This document shows positions 24,844 through 33,472 of a stretch of DNA of 55,675 nt, one piece after another. Both the position numbers and the translations under genes were made by a program. A model generated the notes under the pieces. The model ran no database searches. It saw only the letters and a list, made by a program, of their open reading frames with translations, and was not told the DNA's origin. Numbering within the stretch: the stretch's first letter is position 1; each line of letters opens with the position of its first letter. Source of the stretch: Marinospirillum sp035271045 (GTDB taxonomy: Bacteria; Pseudomonadota; Gammaproteobacteria; Pseudomonadales; Halomonadaceae); contig NZ_DATESC010000010.1 in assembly GCF_035271045.1 (NCBI RefSeq), positions 1-55,675 on the forward strand. Direction: 5' to 3'.

Positions 24844-26760
24844 TTGTCACACCTTCCAGTCATTATCGGTATGGGCGGCGTCAGCCCAGCAGGACGCACA
24901 TCAGGTCATCATGCCTTTAAGCGCCTCGTGCTTAGCCAACTATCACCCAACAAACAGCAAGCCAGCTTATTATCATTAGCCAGCCTGAGTGGACTTGCTA
25001 CGCAAACCACACCAGACCAATGGTTAATAACCGCTTCAGGTGAAAGTTTAAATGCTGCCGTATTACTAGAGCGCTATAAACAACAGCTGCTAGACAATAC
25101 TTTAATTCGCCGCATTCATCCTGACTGGTTCGATGTTCATGCACAACCGGGCAGACGGGCGATCACCTTAAAACCTAGCGATAACCCCATTCGCTTTATT
25201 TTGCGTCAGCGTCAGCTACCTGAAAGAATTCCCGTCAGTTGGCAGTTACGCGACCTTTCTGCCACAGAAATTGAAGTAACCATAACCGAGCCACAAGATT
25301 TTACGATGGCCGATCCACATGAAGCCCTTGTACAAGCCGCCGGTATGTTGCCCACAGGCTTTAATCCCGGAGCGCATTACCGCAGCGCCAATCACCCACG
25401 CGCCTTACAAATGGCCGTGTTTGGTGTATCCGATTTACTGGGGCAAAGTGGTCTTATCTGGCAAGATTTAGCCGCCAAAGTCCACCCTGATCAAATCGGT
25501 GTATTTGCCAGCAACTCCATTGGTCAACTCGATCAAGACGGCTGGGGCGGCTTGTTACAAAACCCTACCATCGGTAAACGCACTACCTCTAAGCAAATGC
25601 CTTTGGGTTATGCACAAATGACGGCCGACTTTATTAATGCTTATATGTTGGGCAATATTGGTCAATCCAATGGTTCGCTTGGTGCTTGTGCAACTTTTTT
25701 ATACAACTTACAAACCGCTACTAACGCGCTGCGCTCTGGGCGTTTAAAAATTGCGATTGTTGGTACTTCAGACGCGCCTGTTACGCCAGAAATCATTGAA
25801 GGTTTCCGTGCGATGGGTGCTTTGGCTGATAATATCAGCCTACGCAATTTAGATGGTGTAGAACAGCTAACCGACGCGCATTATCGCCGTGCCTGCCGTC
25901 CGTTTGCGAATAACTGCGGTTTTACCATTGCTGAATCAGCGCAGTTTATTATGCTAGTTGCCGACGATTTAGCCGTTGCAACCGGCGCACAAATTTTAGG
26001 CTCGGTACCTGAAGTATTTGCCAACGCCGATGGTTTTAAGCGTTCCATTTCAGCACCAGGCATTGGTAATTACTTAACTTTAGCCAAAGCAGCAGCGTTA
26101 GGGCGCAGTTTATTAGGCGAAAAATCATTGCAAGAACGCAGCTATGTTCATGCACACGGTACCAGCACACCTAAAAACCGTACCACTGAATCCCATGTTA
26201 TTAATGAAGTTGCCAAAGCAATGGGCATTAGCCATTGGCCCGTTACCGCTATTAAAGCTTATGTCGGGCATTCACAAGGCACGGCTGGCGGCGATCAAAT
26301 GATGAGCGCTTTAGGCACTTGGGCAGAAGGCTGGTTGCCGGGCATTACGACGGTGGATAGCTTTGCCGATGATATTTATGCGTCTAATTTAAAGCTGAAT
26401 AATCAGCATGAAGAAATTGGTTGTGAAGGTATGGACATGGCGTTCTTAAATGCCAAAGGTTTTGGTGGCAACAATGCCAGCACTCTAGTGCTTTCACCGC
26501 AAATAACACAAAATATGCTAGCCAAACGCTATGGCACTAAAGCCATGCAACAACACCAAACATTGCTAGAAAAAACACTGGCAACCAGCCAGCAACATGA
26601 TGCAGATTTTACGGCGGGGCGTTTTAACCTTAACTATCAATTTGGCGTTAATGTGTTAGAAGGTGAAGAACTTAAATTCAGCGCTAATGACCTAGAAATT
26701 CCAGGCTATACGCAAAAAGTAACTTTAAACCTTAAAAACCCTTTTGAAGATATGCTGTAA
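24844..26760 (+). CDS. fabY: FabY, beta-ketoacyl-ACP synthase starting fatty-acid synthesis
   Basis: A 638-residue ketoacyl synthase very like the P. aeruginosa FabY protein, which condenses acetyl-CoA with malonyl-ACP in place of FabH. The start LPVIIGMGGVSPAGRTS matches FabY. The triad is Cys282 (GACATF), His438 (HAHGTSTP) and His476 (VGHSQGT). The C-terminal extension ends NPFEDML, like FabY. There is no ATG: a TTG at 24844 lies 8 bases after GAGGAT and gives exactly the expected N-terminus; the ORF extends further upstream without conservation. It follows the DUF1329 gene by 96 bp; whether it is in the same transcript is unclear. Confidence 0.9.
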   Translation: MSHLPVIIGMGGVSPAGRTSGHHAFKRLVLSQLSPNKQQASLLSLASLSGLATQTTPDQWLITASGESLNAAVLLERYKQQLLDNTLIRRIHPDWFDVHAQPGRRAITLKPSDNPIRFILRQRQLPERIPVSWQLRDLSATEIEVTITEPQDFTMADPHEALVQAAGMLPTGFNPGAHYRSANHPRALQMAVFGVSDLLGQSGLIWQDLAAKVHPDQIGVFASNSIGQLDQDGWGGLLQNPTIGKRTTSKQMPLGYAQMTADFINAYMLGNIGQSNGSLGACATFLYNLQTATNALRSGRLKIAIVGTSDAPVTPEIIEGFRAMGALADNISLRNLDGVEQLTDAHYRRACRPFANNCGFTIAESAQFIMLVADDLAVATGAQILGSVPEVFANADGFKRSISAPGIGNYLTLAKAAALGRSLLGEKSLQERSYVHAHGTSTPKNRTTESHVINEVAKAMGISHWPVTAIKAYVGHSQGTAGGDQMMSALGTWAEGWLPGITTVDSFADDIYASNLKLNNQHEEIGCEGMDMAFLNAKGFGGNNASTLVLSPQITQNMLAKRYGTKAMQQHQTLLEKTLATSQQHDADFTAGRFNLNYQFGVNVLEGEELKFSANDLEIPGYTQKVTLNLKNPFEDML

Positions 26761-26787
26761 ACCGCGATAATAGAAGCCATTCGTTAT

Positions 26788-26806
26788 TGGCAAGGTAGCA
26801 TTGCCA
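26788..26806. repeat. Small inverted repeat between convergent fabY and hpaE
   Basis: TGGCAA (26788-26793), a 7-base loop, TTGCCA (26801-26806). It sits between the two convergent stop codons and might help end transcription from both sides, but no T-run follows on either strand, so a terminator call is weak. Confidence 0.35.
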
Positions 26807-26829
26807 CCCTGCCATAACCACTCGCTTAC

Positions 26830-28365
26830 TTAGTGTTTGCCTAGCGTTGGTACTTTATGCGTACCGTGGGCTATACAAATGTTTTTGGTTTCCATATAGA
26901 AATCAAAACTCCAGTCACCACCATCACGGCCAATACCCGACATTTTAATGCCACCAAAAGGTGAAGGTAGATTACGGTTGTTCTCTGAGTTAACCCAAAG
27001 CATTCCCGACTGAACAGCACGGCCCATACGCATAGCACGACCCGTGTTTTCTGTCCAAATGTAACCTGACAAACCATAGTCGGTGTCATTCGCTATAGCT
27101 ATGGCTTCTTCTTCAGTTTCAAAGCTAATTGCCGTTAGTACTGGGCCAAAAATCTCTTCTTGGGCAATACGCATACTGCTGGTTGCGCCAGTGAAGAGTG
27201 TTGGCTCTAGGTAATTACCTGCCGCAGAGAAATCGCCTTTAGGCTCAGTAATGCGCTTACCGCCCACTGGGGTTTGCGCGCCGTCTTCTTTGGCGATATC
27301 AAAGTAGCTGAGTACTTTGTTGTAGTGCTCAACGTGTACTAATGGGCCAACTTCTGTTTCAGGATCAAGTGAATGACCAACGCGTAGGCTACGCACACGT
27401 TCTTCTAAAGCAGCTAAGAACTTGTCTTTAATACCGCTTTGAATCAGTAAACGGCTAGAAGAAGTGCAACGCTGACCGTTTAGGCTGTAGATCATAAAGA
27501 CCACTGCATCTAAGGCGCGTTCAAAGTCGGCATCATCAAAGACGATAACGGGGTTTTTGCCGCCTAGTTCAAAGTGCATACGCTTTAACGTTGCAGCACC
27601 CTGACGCATAATGTGTGAACCTGTAGCGCTTTCGCCCACTAGCGCAACCGCTTTAATGGCTGGGTGTTCAGTTAAACGCTTACCGGCGTCTTCACCAAAA
27701 CCGTTAACCATATTCCACACACCTTTAGGTAATACTTCATCAGCAATTTCAGCCAAAATATAAGCACTTAAAGGGGTAAGCTCAGCAGGCTTATGCACTA
27801 CCGTACAGCCCGATGCTAGTGCTGGAGCAATTTTCCAAGTCGATAGCATAAAAGGCGTATTCCAAGGGGTAATAATACCCACTGGGCCAATCGCATTACG
27901 AATGGTGATGTTGGTGTGTTCTGCTTGATGCGATGATTTACCATCTTGTGCTTCAGGTGCTTTGTCGGCAAAGAAACGGAAGTTAGCTGCGCCACGTAGC
28001 GCCGCTTGCTTCATAAAGCGAATCGGTTGACCGCAGTCCATTGACTCGACCAAAGCAATTTCGTCAGCACGCTCAACTAAACGGTCGGCAAATTTGTGCA
28101 GCAATTTTTTACGCTCAGCACCGGGTAGATTAGTCCAAGCTTCAAAGGCATTTTCAGCGGCTTCACAGGCAGCATCCATATCCGCCACTGAACCCGCCAT
28201 AACCTTACCAATAACGCTGTTATCCGTTGGGGTTAGGTTTTCGTATTCACGACCGCCCTGACCCAAGGTAAATTCACCATTAATGTAATGGCCAATCGTA
28301 TTTTTTTTGAAACGCTCCAGGTACTTGGTGGCGCGTTCCATATTGGTTGCAAATGTATCGCTCAT
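26830..28365 (-). CDS. hpaE: HpaE, 5-carboxymethyl-2-hydroxymuconate semialdehyde dehydrogenase
   Basis: A 511-residue NAD-dependent aldehyde dehydrogenase. The active site has Asn169 in TPWNTPF, Glu266 in FELGGKNP and the nucleophile Cys300 in NGQRCTSSSR. The C-terminal block VNSENNRNLPSPFGGIKMSGIGRDGG and the end KNICIAHGTHKVP parallel E. coli HpaE closely. It oxidises the ring-cleavage aldehyde of homoprotocatechuate. The gene is last in the hpaHIG1G2E run, 18 bp after hpaG2, with its own CAGGAGA site. An about 20-residue N-terminal extension (MERATKYLERFKKN) is present relative to E. coli. Confidence 0.88.
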   Translation of the reverse strand: MSDTFATNMERATKYLERFKKNTIGHYINGEFTLGQGGREYENLTPTDNSVIGKVMAGSVADMDAACEAAENAFEAWTNLPGAERKKLLHKFADRLVERADEIALVESMDCGQPIRFMKQAALRGAANFRFFADKAPEAQDGKSSHQAEHTNITIRNAIGPVGIITPWNTPFMLSTWKIAPALASGCTVVHKPAELTPLSAYILAEIADEVLPKGVWNMVNGFGEDAGKRLTEHPAIKAVALVGESATGSHIMRQGAATLKRMHFELGGKNPVIVFDDADFERALDAVVFMIYSLNGQRCTSSSRLLIQSGIKDKFLAALEERVRSLRVGHSLDPETEVGPLVHVEHYNKVLSYFDIAKEDGAQTPVGGKRITEPKGDFSAAGNYLEPTLFTGATSSMRIAQEEIFGPVLTAISFETEEEAIAIANDTDYGLSGYIWTENTGRAMRMGRAVQSGMLWVNSENNRNLPSPFGGIKMSGIGRDGGDWSFDFYMETKNICIAHGTHKVPTLGKH

Positions 28366-28383
28366 ACTTTTCTCCTGAAGCTT

Positions 28384-29166
28384 TTAGTAGTTTTTACCAT
28401 AGTAGTCTTGTTCAGAAACAATGCGTGTTTCTAACGAGCAAATGCCTTCGATGCTGCAAACCACTGTGTCACCTGGCTGCATATCGGCAACGCCGTGTGG
28501 CGTACCTGTAGCGATCATATCGCCAGGGTTAAGCGTCATAATTTTGCTTAGGTATTCAATCAAGAAAGGCACATCAAAAATCATATCTTTGGTGGAGCCG
28601 TCTTGGGTAATCTTGCCGTTTACCGTGGTGGTTAGGCGCAGATTATTTGGCTCAGGCACATCGGCAACATCAACAATCCAAGGGCCCATAGGTAATAAAG
28701 AGTCGCGGCTTTTTACACGCAAGTTAGGGCGGTAGTAGTTTTCTAGGTAATCACGAATCGCAAAATCATTACAAACCGTATAACCAGCAACATAATCTAG
28801 CGCGTCTTCACGCTTAATATTTTTGCCTTGTTTGCCAATAACGGCAACCAACTCACACTCATAGTGTTGGTATTCAATATTGTCTGGGCGGTAGCTGGTC
28901 TGCTTATGGCCCGTTAGCGTGTTAGCGTGCTTAATAAATACTAGTGGCTCTTTGGGTGGCGCAAAGTTTAATTCAGTGGCGTGGTCAGCATAGTTAAGAC
29001 CTAGCGCAAAAATTGTGCCCGGCTCTTTAACCGGTGGCAGCCAAGTAATTTGGTCTGAATCTAAGGGCAAATCAATTGACTGGCCTTCTTGCGTAGTAAT
29101 TTTATCTTGTGCATCAATTGTGATATCTAGCTTGCGACCTTCAACAAGAATACGTGCATATCTCAT
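28384..29166 (-). CDS. hpaG2: HpaG2, decarboxylase half of HpaG (5-oxopent-3-ene-1,2,5-tricarboxylate decarboxylase)
   Basis: A 260-residue fumarylacetoacetate-hydrolase-fold protein matching the C-terminal half of E. coli HpaG: GTIFALGLNYADHATELNF, DNIEYQHYECELVAVIGKQ, GYTVCNDFAIRDYLENYYRPNLRVKSRD and TLNPGDMIATGTPHG. The metal-binding acidic residues lie in the YECE and CND segments. In E. coli both halves are one protein; here they are separate genes. The ATG is 3 bp after the hpaG1 stop, and the GGGAGGA inside the end of hpaG1 serves as ribosome site, so expression should be nearly one to one. Confidence 0.9.
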   Translation of the reverse strand: MRYARILVEGRKLDITIDAQDKITTQEGQSIDLPLDSDQITWLPPVKEPGTIFALGLNYADHATELNFAPPKEPLVFIKHANTLTGHKQTSYRPDNIEYQHYECELVAVIGKQGKNIKREDALDYVAGYTVCNDFAIRDYLENYYRPNLRVKSRDSLLPMGPWIVDVADVPEPNNLRLTTTVNGKITQDGSTKDMIFDVPFLIEYLSKIMTLNPGDMIATGTPHGVADMQPGDTVVCSIEGICSLETRIVSEQDYYGKNY

Positions 29167-29169
29167 GGC

Positions 29170-29838
29170 TTAGATTCCTCCCAAAGTGTTGTTCAGGGTA
29201 CCAATACCCTCTATGGCTGCTTCAATCTTATCGCCTTTAGCTAGGGCGACTCGCTCACCAGCAAAACCTACCGCAATAATTTCGCCTGGCTGCAAAGTCA
29301 TAATGTTTGAAATAATGCTGATTAGCTCGGCAACGCTGCGCTGCATTTGGTTAAGATCAAAGGTGCTTTTTAGTTCGCCATTCACTTTAATGGTTACGCT
29401 TAATGCATCGGGCTGAGCAATTTTTTCTGCCGCTACAAGGCTTGGACCAACAGGAGCGCTGGTGTCTAAGCACTTGCCTTTAATGTCTGGGCGGTAGTAG
29501 TTTTCTTCTGGCAATGAATAGTCGGCAACCACTGTGTAACCACGCACAAAGCTTAGCGCTTCTTCTGGTTTAACACGGCAGGTTTCTTTACCTATAACCA
29601 CACCTAGGCTTGCACCAACCGCCATAGCTGGAACATCTTTACCATCAAAATCTTTTGCCCATTCGACTTCAGCAGCGTCAACACTCCAAGTGTTGCGTGG
29701 CTTGTAATAAAGCACTGGCTGAGTGGGTGGTTTATTGTAGGGGGCTTGGTTAAAAGTAGCATCCAAAGCCGCTAGCTGCGCCTTATCATTCAGAGCGACG
29801 CAGACCAACTTACTGTTGACTAAAAGAGTTGCTGTCAT
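29170..29838 (-). CDS. hpaG1: HpaG1, isomerase half of HpaG (2-hydroxyhepta-2,4-diene-1,7-dioate isomerase)
   Basis: A 222-residue protein matching the N-terminal half of E. coli HpaG: VALNDKAQLAALDATFNQAPYNKPPTQP, YKPRNTW, the GVVIGKETCRVKPEEALSFVRGYTV block, and YYRPDIKGKCLDTSAPVGP. The catalytic EGE-like segment (WAKDFDGKDVPAMAVGASL) is less clear. The family performs ketonisation or isomerisation of the decarboxylated diene product. The ATG at 29838 follows AAGGTTAA. It lies between hpaI and hpaG2. Confidence 0.88.
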   Translation of the reverse strand: MTATLLVNSKLVCVALNDKAQLAALDATFNQAPYNKPPTQPVLYYKPRNTWSVDAAEVEWAKDFDGKDVPAMAVGASLGVVIGKETCRVKPEEALSFVRGYTVVADYSLPEENYYRPDIKGKCLDTSAPVGPSLVAAEKIAQPDALSVTIKVNGELKSTFDLNQMQRSVAELISIISNIMTLQPGEIIAVGFAGERVALAKGDKIEAAIEGIGTLNNTLGGI

Positions 29839-29853
29839 AGTTAACCTTTACTG

Positions 29854-30660
29854 TTAGTAACCTGCTTGAGGTTTAGTTTCTGTCATAGGCACACCGTCTT
29901 TAAAACTTTGTGCCAGCTTGCGAGTTTCCTGTGCCAAAATCATGGTATCTACACCTACACCGACAAAGTTAGCGCCAGCCTTAACGTAGCTGGCAGTTAG
30001 GCTAGGGTCTAAACATAAAAGACCGGCATATTTACCCGCGGCACGAATTTTATTCAGCCCAGTATTAATGGCTTCAACCACCACAGGGTTGCCAGCATCG
30101 CCGATATAACCCATAGAAGCAGATAAGTCTGAAGGGCCAATAAAAACACCATCCACGCCTTCAACTTCTAAAATAGCATCGAGGTTTTCTAAGGCGCTGG
30201 CGGTTTCTACTTGCACTAATAAACAAATTTCTGCATTGGCTTTTTTAAGGTAGCCAGGCACTTGATTCCAGCGTGCAGCGCGTGCCAAAGATGTACCTAA
30301 ACCACGAATACCTTCGGGTGGGTAGCGAACCGCGCTGACTAATTGCTTGGCTTGTTCGGCTGTTTCTACCATAGGCACCAATAGAGTTTGTGCGCCGATA
30401 TCTAGCAATTGCTTAATTAAAGCGGTATTGCCTTCAACGCAACGCACAATAGGCGCTACATCATAGGGAGCTATGGCTTGCAGGTGCGACATAATCGTAC
30501 GCAGGTCAAAAGGGCCATGCTCACCATCAATTAACAGCCAATCAAAACCTGCCACAGCAGCAATTTCTGCCGCAGAATTGTCGGGCAAACCTAACCAAAG
30601 ACCATACTGAGGCTTACCTGTGGCTAGACCTTGTTTAAAACGATTTTTAGGTAATTCCAT
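29854..30660 (-). CDS. hpaI: HpaI, 4-hydroxy-2-oxoheptane-1,7-dioate aldolase
   Basis: A 268-residue class II pyruvate-dependent aldolase (HpaI/HpcH family) that splits 4-hydroxy-2-oxoheptanedioate into pyruvate and succinate semialdehyde. Key residues are present: His48 (DGEHGPFD), Arg73 (VRCVEG), and metal ligands Glu152 (QVETASAL) and Asp178 (IGPSDLSASMGY). Length is as expected. AGGAAG precedes the ATG. It lies 23 bp after hpaH and 15 bp before hpaG1. Confidence 0.93.
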   Translation of the reverse strand: MELPKNRFKQGLATGKPQYGLWLGLPDNSAAEIAAVAGFDWLLIDGEHGPFDLRTIMSHLQAIAPYDVAPIVRCVEGNTALIKQLLDIGAQTLLVPMVETAEQAKQLVSAVRYPPEGIRGLGTSLARAARWNQVPGYLKKANAEICLLVQVETASALENLDAILEVEGVDGVFIGPSDLSASMGYIGDAGNPVVVEAINTGLNKIRAAGKYAGLLCLDPSLTASYVKAGANFVGVGVDTMILAQETRKLAQSFKDGVPMTETKPQAGY

Positions 30661-30683
30661 TTGTTGCTTCCTAGATTAGAAGA

Positions 30684-31487
30684 TTATTCAAAATTTAGGG
30701 TAACGCCACCTAAAGAACCAAAGTCAGCATGAACGGTATCACCAGCTTTAACAGGTACAGGGCGAATGAAAGAACCCGAAAGAATAATTTGGCCCGGCTC
30801 TAAAGAAATCCCGTGGGGCGCAAAACGTTTACAAACCCAGCAAATGCCTTTTAAGGGATTGCCTAGTACGCCACCCGCTAAACCGGTTTCTTCAATTTGA
30901 CCATTCAAATAGAGCATAGAACCTGCCCAACGTAGGTCGATATCGGTTGGTTTAATTGGACGACCACCTAGCACTATGCCCGCATTAGCAGCGTTGTCGG
31001 CGATGGTGTCGTAAACCTTGCGGGTATAACCTGTTTCTGGATCAGTGCGTAAGCAACGTGCAGCGATTAATTCTAAAGAAGGAATGACATAATCGGTGGC
31101 ATTTAATACATCAAAGATGGTGATATTTTCGCCGGAAAGTGGTTTTTTCAGAACAAAAGCTAGCTCTGCTTCAATGCGTGGGTCTAAAAAGTCAGAGGCT
31201 TTAATGGTCGCACCATCTTCAAACAACATATCATCTAGCAGTACGCCATAATCTGGCTCATCAATATTAGAGGACATCTGCATTGCGCGTGAAGTCAGGC
31301 CGATTTTATAACCTATAACCTTACGACCCTCAGTAACTTTGCGATCAACCCATTGTTTTTGAACGGCATAAGCATCAGCCATGCCCATTTCTGGGTAATC
31401 TAGGGTTAAAGCTGGAATTTGTTGGCGATTAACTTCAGCCTCGTAAAGACGATCGGCTGCGTTTTGAATCTGCTCTTTTGTTAACAT
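30684..31487 (-). CDS. hpaH: HpaH, 2-oxohept-4-ene-1,7-dioate hydratase
   Basis: A 267-residue hydratase of the FAH/MhpD group. Features: VQKQWVDRKVTEGRKVIGYKIGLTSRAMQ, PDYGVLLDDMLFEDG, the metal site around RIEAELAFVL, and SGSFIRPVPVKAGD near the end. These match HpaH rather than MhpD by the DEPDYGVLLDDML block. AAGGTG precedes the ATG. It is the first gene of the minus-strand hpa run, so the promoter should lie in 31488-31639, shared with the divergent mnmC gene. Confidence 0.9.
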   Translation of the reverse strand: MLTKEQIQNAADRLYEAEVNRQQIPALTLDYPEMGMADAYAVQKQWVDRKVTEGRKVIGYKIGLTSRAMQMSSNIDEPDYGVLLDDMLFEDGATIKASDFLDPRIEAELAFVLKKPLSGENITIFDVLNATDYVIPSLELIAARCLRTDPETGYTRKVYDTIADNAANAGIVLGGRPIKPTDIDLRWAGSMLYLNGQIEETGLAGGVLGNPLKGICWVCKRFAPHGISLEPGQIILSGSFIRPVPVKAGDTVHADFGSLGGVTLNFE

Positions 31488-31639
31488 ACTGGGAGCACCT
31501 TATGTAGTTGTGCGATTTATTAAGTTTATTATCCCAGAGCCATAACACAGGCTGCTTCCTAACTAATCAGGCTGGGTGACTTAAAACCATTTTAGTTAAT
31601 ATGTTAACTAAGTCAATATCTAACTTGAAGCCATTATTT

Positions 31640-33466
31640 ATGCCAAGCGCTAAAAACCCTGATTTACCGAGTTATCGTCGACCCACTTGCCTAGCAACAA
31701 CAACCATTAACTGGCAGCAATGGGCCACTTTTGTGGCAAATTTTAAAAGTACCGCTTCTGCAAATAATCAACAGCAGTCAGAATTTATACCCTTGTTCTT
31801 AAAGCAAAATAATTTACCTGAACGCTTTAAAAATTGGCAGCCGCAACGCGCTTTTGTGATGGCTGAAATGGGTTTTAGCACAGGTTTGAACTTGCTTATT
31901 GCAATAGATTTTTTTCTTAAAACTGCACCAGCAACAGCACGTTTACACTGGATAAGCACCGAGGCTTATCCGCTAACACCAGAAGACTTACAAAAAGCTC
32001 ATACTTTTTGGCCAGAATTGGCTGAATACGCAGCGCTTTTGCAAAAAAACTACCCTTTAGCTATTTCTGGTTTTCATCGCCTTAACCTGCATCCGCGAGT
32101 TACTGTGGATTTATTGTTTGGCGATGCGAGCATCAATCTAAATGCTGTGGATGCTAAAATAGATGCTTGGTGTAAAACAGCAACGCAAGGTGTTGATGCG
32201 ACCGTTGAGGTTAATCAACCCGCTATTCAAAACGACTCCACAAAAAAGCATTCAATCGCCATTATTGGCGCGGGATTATCGGGTTTATGCACAGCGCAAG
32301 CACTGATTAAACGTGGCTTTAAAGTGGATATGTATGAAGAAAAAGTACCCGCAGCAGGCGGCTCAGGGAATAGGCAAGGGGCGCTGTATATTAAGCTGTC
32401 GGTTGATGCCAACCAATCCAGCCGCTTTTATTTAGCAGGGCTAGAATATAGCCGTCGATGGTTAGAAGCATTAGACCCTAAGCAACAACTTTGGTCATCT
32501 TCTGGTGTGTTACAGCTGGCGATTACCGAGCAAGAATCCAAGCGCCAGCAGCGTTTTATTGCCACCCAAAACTTACCTAAAACATTGGTTACTGCGGTTG
32601 ATCAAATTCAAGCCAGCGAATTAGCCGGTAGCCAAACCAGTGCCGGTGGTTTGTTCTTTTCTAGGACAGGCTGGGTAACGCCTAAAGCTTTGTGCGATCA
32701 CTTAGCACAAACATTAGACGGTCTAACGCTTTATACTCATCAAGCCGTCATCGACATACATTCGCATGAAAAGGCTTGGCAACTAGAAACAACTAAAGGC
32801 AGCAAAGTTTATCAACAAGTCATCATCTGTTGCGCTGCTGCAGCTAAGCGCTTTGCACCCAGCCAATGGCTACCCGTGAAATCAGTACGTGGGCAAGTTA
32901 GCTATTTAACTTTAGATAAATCATTGGTTGATAAGCCAATAGCGCCACTCACAGTAGTTTGCGGTAAAGGCTATACACTGCCACCTATGGATAACACCCT
33001 TTGTTTTGGTGCAACGTTTGATTCAGGCGATACAAATACAGCGATGAACCAAGCAGGGCAACAACAAAACCAACAAGAGCTTGATGCAATACTACCTAAT
33101 TTACTAACGCAATTATCTACAAGCAACCAAACAACCAACCCCTTAAATGGGCGAGTTAGTTTTCGCTGTGCTTCACCCGATCATTTACCCTTAGTTGGGC
33201 GTTTGCCTAAACTAAAAGCATGGCAAGAAAACTACCGTTTAACACAATCCAAGGTTGCTGTTTCAGACTTCCCTAGCGAATGGCAGCACTTAGGACTTTG
33301 GTTGAATATCGGTCATGGCTCACGGGGCTTAACCAGCATTCCTATCGCTGCTGAATTGCTGGCAAGTCAGTTAGCAAACGACTCAGCACCTTTTGAAAAA
33401 GAGTTGGTTGATTGCTTAAACCCAGCAAGGTTTATTTTAAGGGAACTAAGGCGAAAACAAGACTAA
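31640..33466 (+). CDS. mnmC: MnmC with an eroded, internally deleted methyltransferase domain; oxidoreductase domain intact
   Basis: A 608-residue protein. The C-terminal FAD domain is complete: IAIIGAGLSGLCTAQAL, GGSGNRQGALY, VRGQVSYL, RCASPDHLPLVGRLP and NIGHGSRGLTSIP. This half oxidises cmnm5U to nm5U in tRNA. The N-terminal SAM domain keeps NNLPERF, MAEMGFSTGLNLL (S for the usual G), the TEAYPLTPEDL block and DLLFGDA, but stops at KIDAW. The DAWFLDGFAP motif with the catalytic Asp, and roughly 80 further residues, are missing, and the early DVYFS motif is unrecognisable. Methylation of nm5U to mnm5U by this protein is therefore unlikely. The reading frame is open, so this is not a simple frameshift. 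Start uncertain; an ATG at 31601 adds 13 residues. Confidence 0.9.
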   Translation: MPSAKNPDLPSYRRPTCLATTTINWQQWATFVANFKSTASANNQQQSEFIPLFLKQNNLPERFKNWQPQRAFVMAEMGFSTGLNLLIAIDFFLKTAPATARLHWISTEAYPLTPEDLQKAHTFWPELAEYAALLQKNYPLAISGFHRLNLHPRVTVDLLFGDASINLNAVDAKIDAWCKTATQGVDATVEVNQPAIQNDSTKKHSIAIIGAGLSGLCTAQALIKRGFKVDMYEEKVPAAGGSGNRQGALYIKLSVDANQSSRFYLAGLEYSRRWLEALDPKQQLWSSSGVLQLAITEQESKRQQRFIATQNLPKTLVTAVDQIQASELAGSQTSAGGLFFSRTGWVTPKALCDHLAQTLDGLTLYTHQAVIDIHSHEKAWQLETTKGSKVYQQVIICCAAAAKRFAPSQWLPVKSVRGQVSYLTLDKSLVDKPIAPLTVVCGKGYTLPPMDNTLCFGATFDSGDTNTAMNQAGQQQNQQELDAILPNLLTQLSTSNQTTNPLNGRVSFRCASPDHLPLVGRLPKLKAWQENYRLTQSKVAVSDFPSEWQHLGLWLNIGHGSRGLTSIPIAAELLASQLANDSAPFEKELVDCLNPARFILRELRRKQD

Positions 33467-33472
33467 TCAACA

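Noticed and set aside
28384..29838. HpaG split as a sequencing frameshift
   Set aside because: Each half has its own ribosome site, start codon and complete domain, and separate hpaG1/hpaG2 genes are known in other bacteria.
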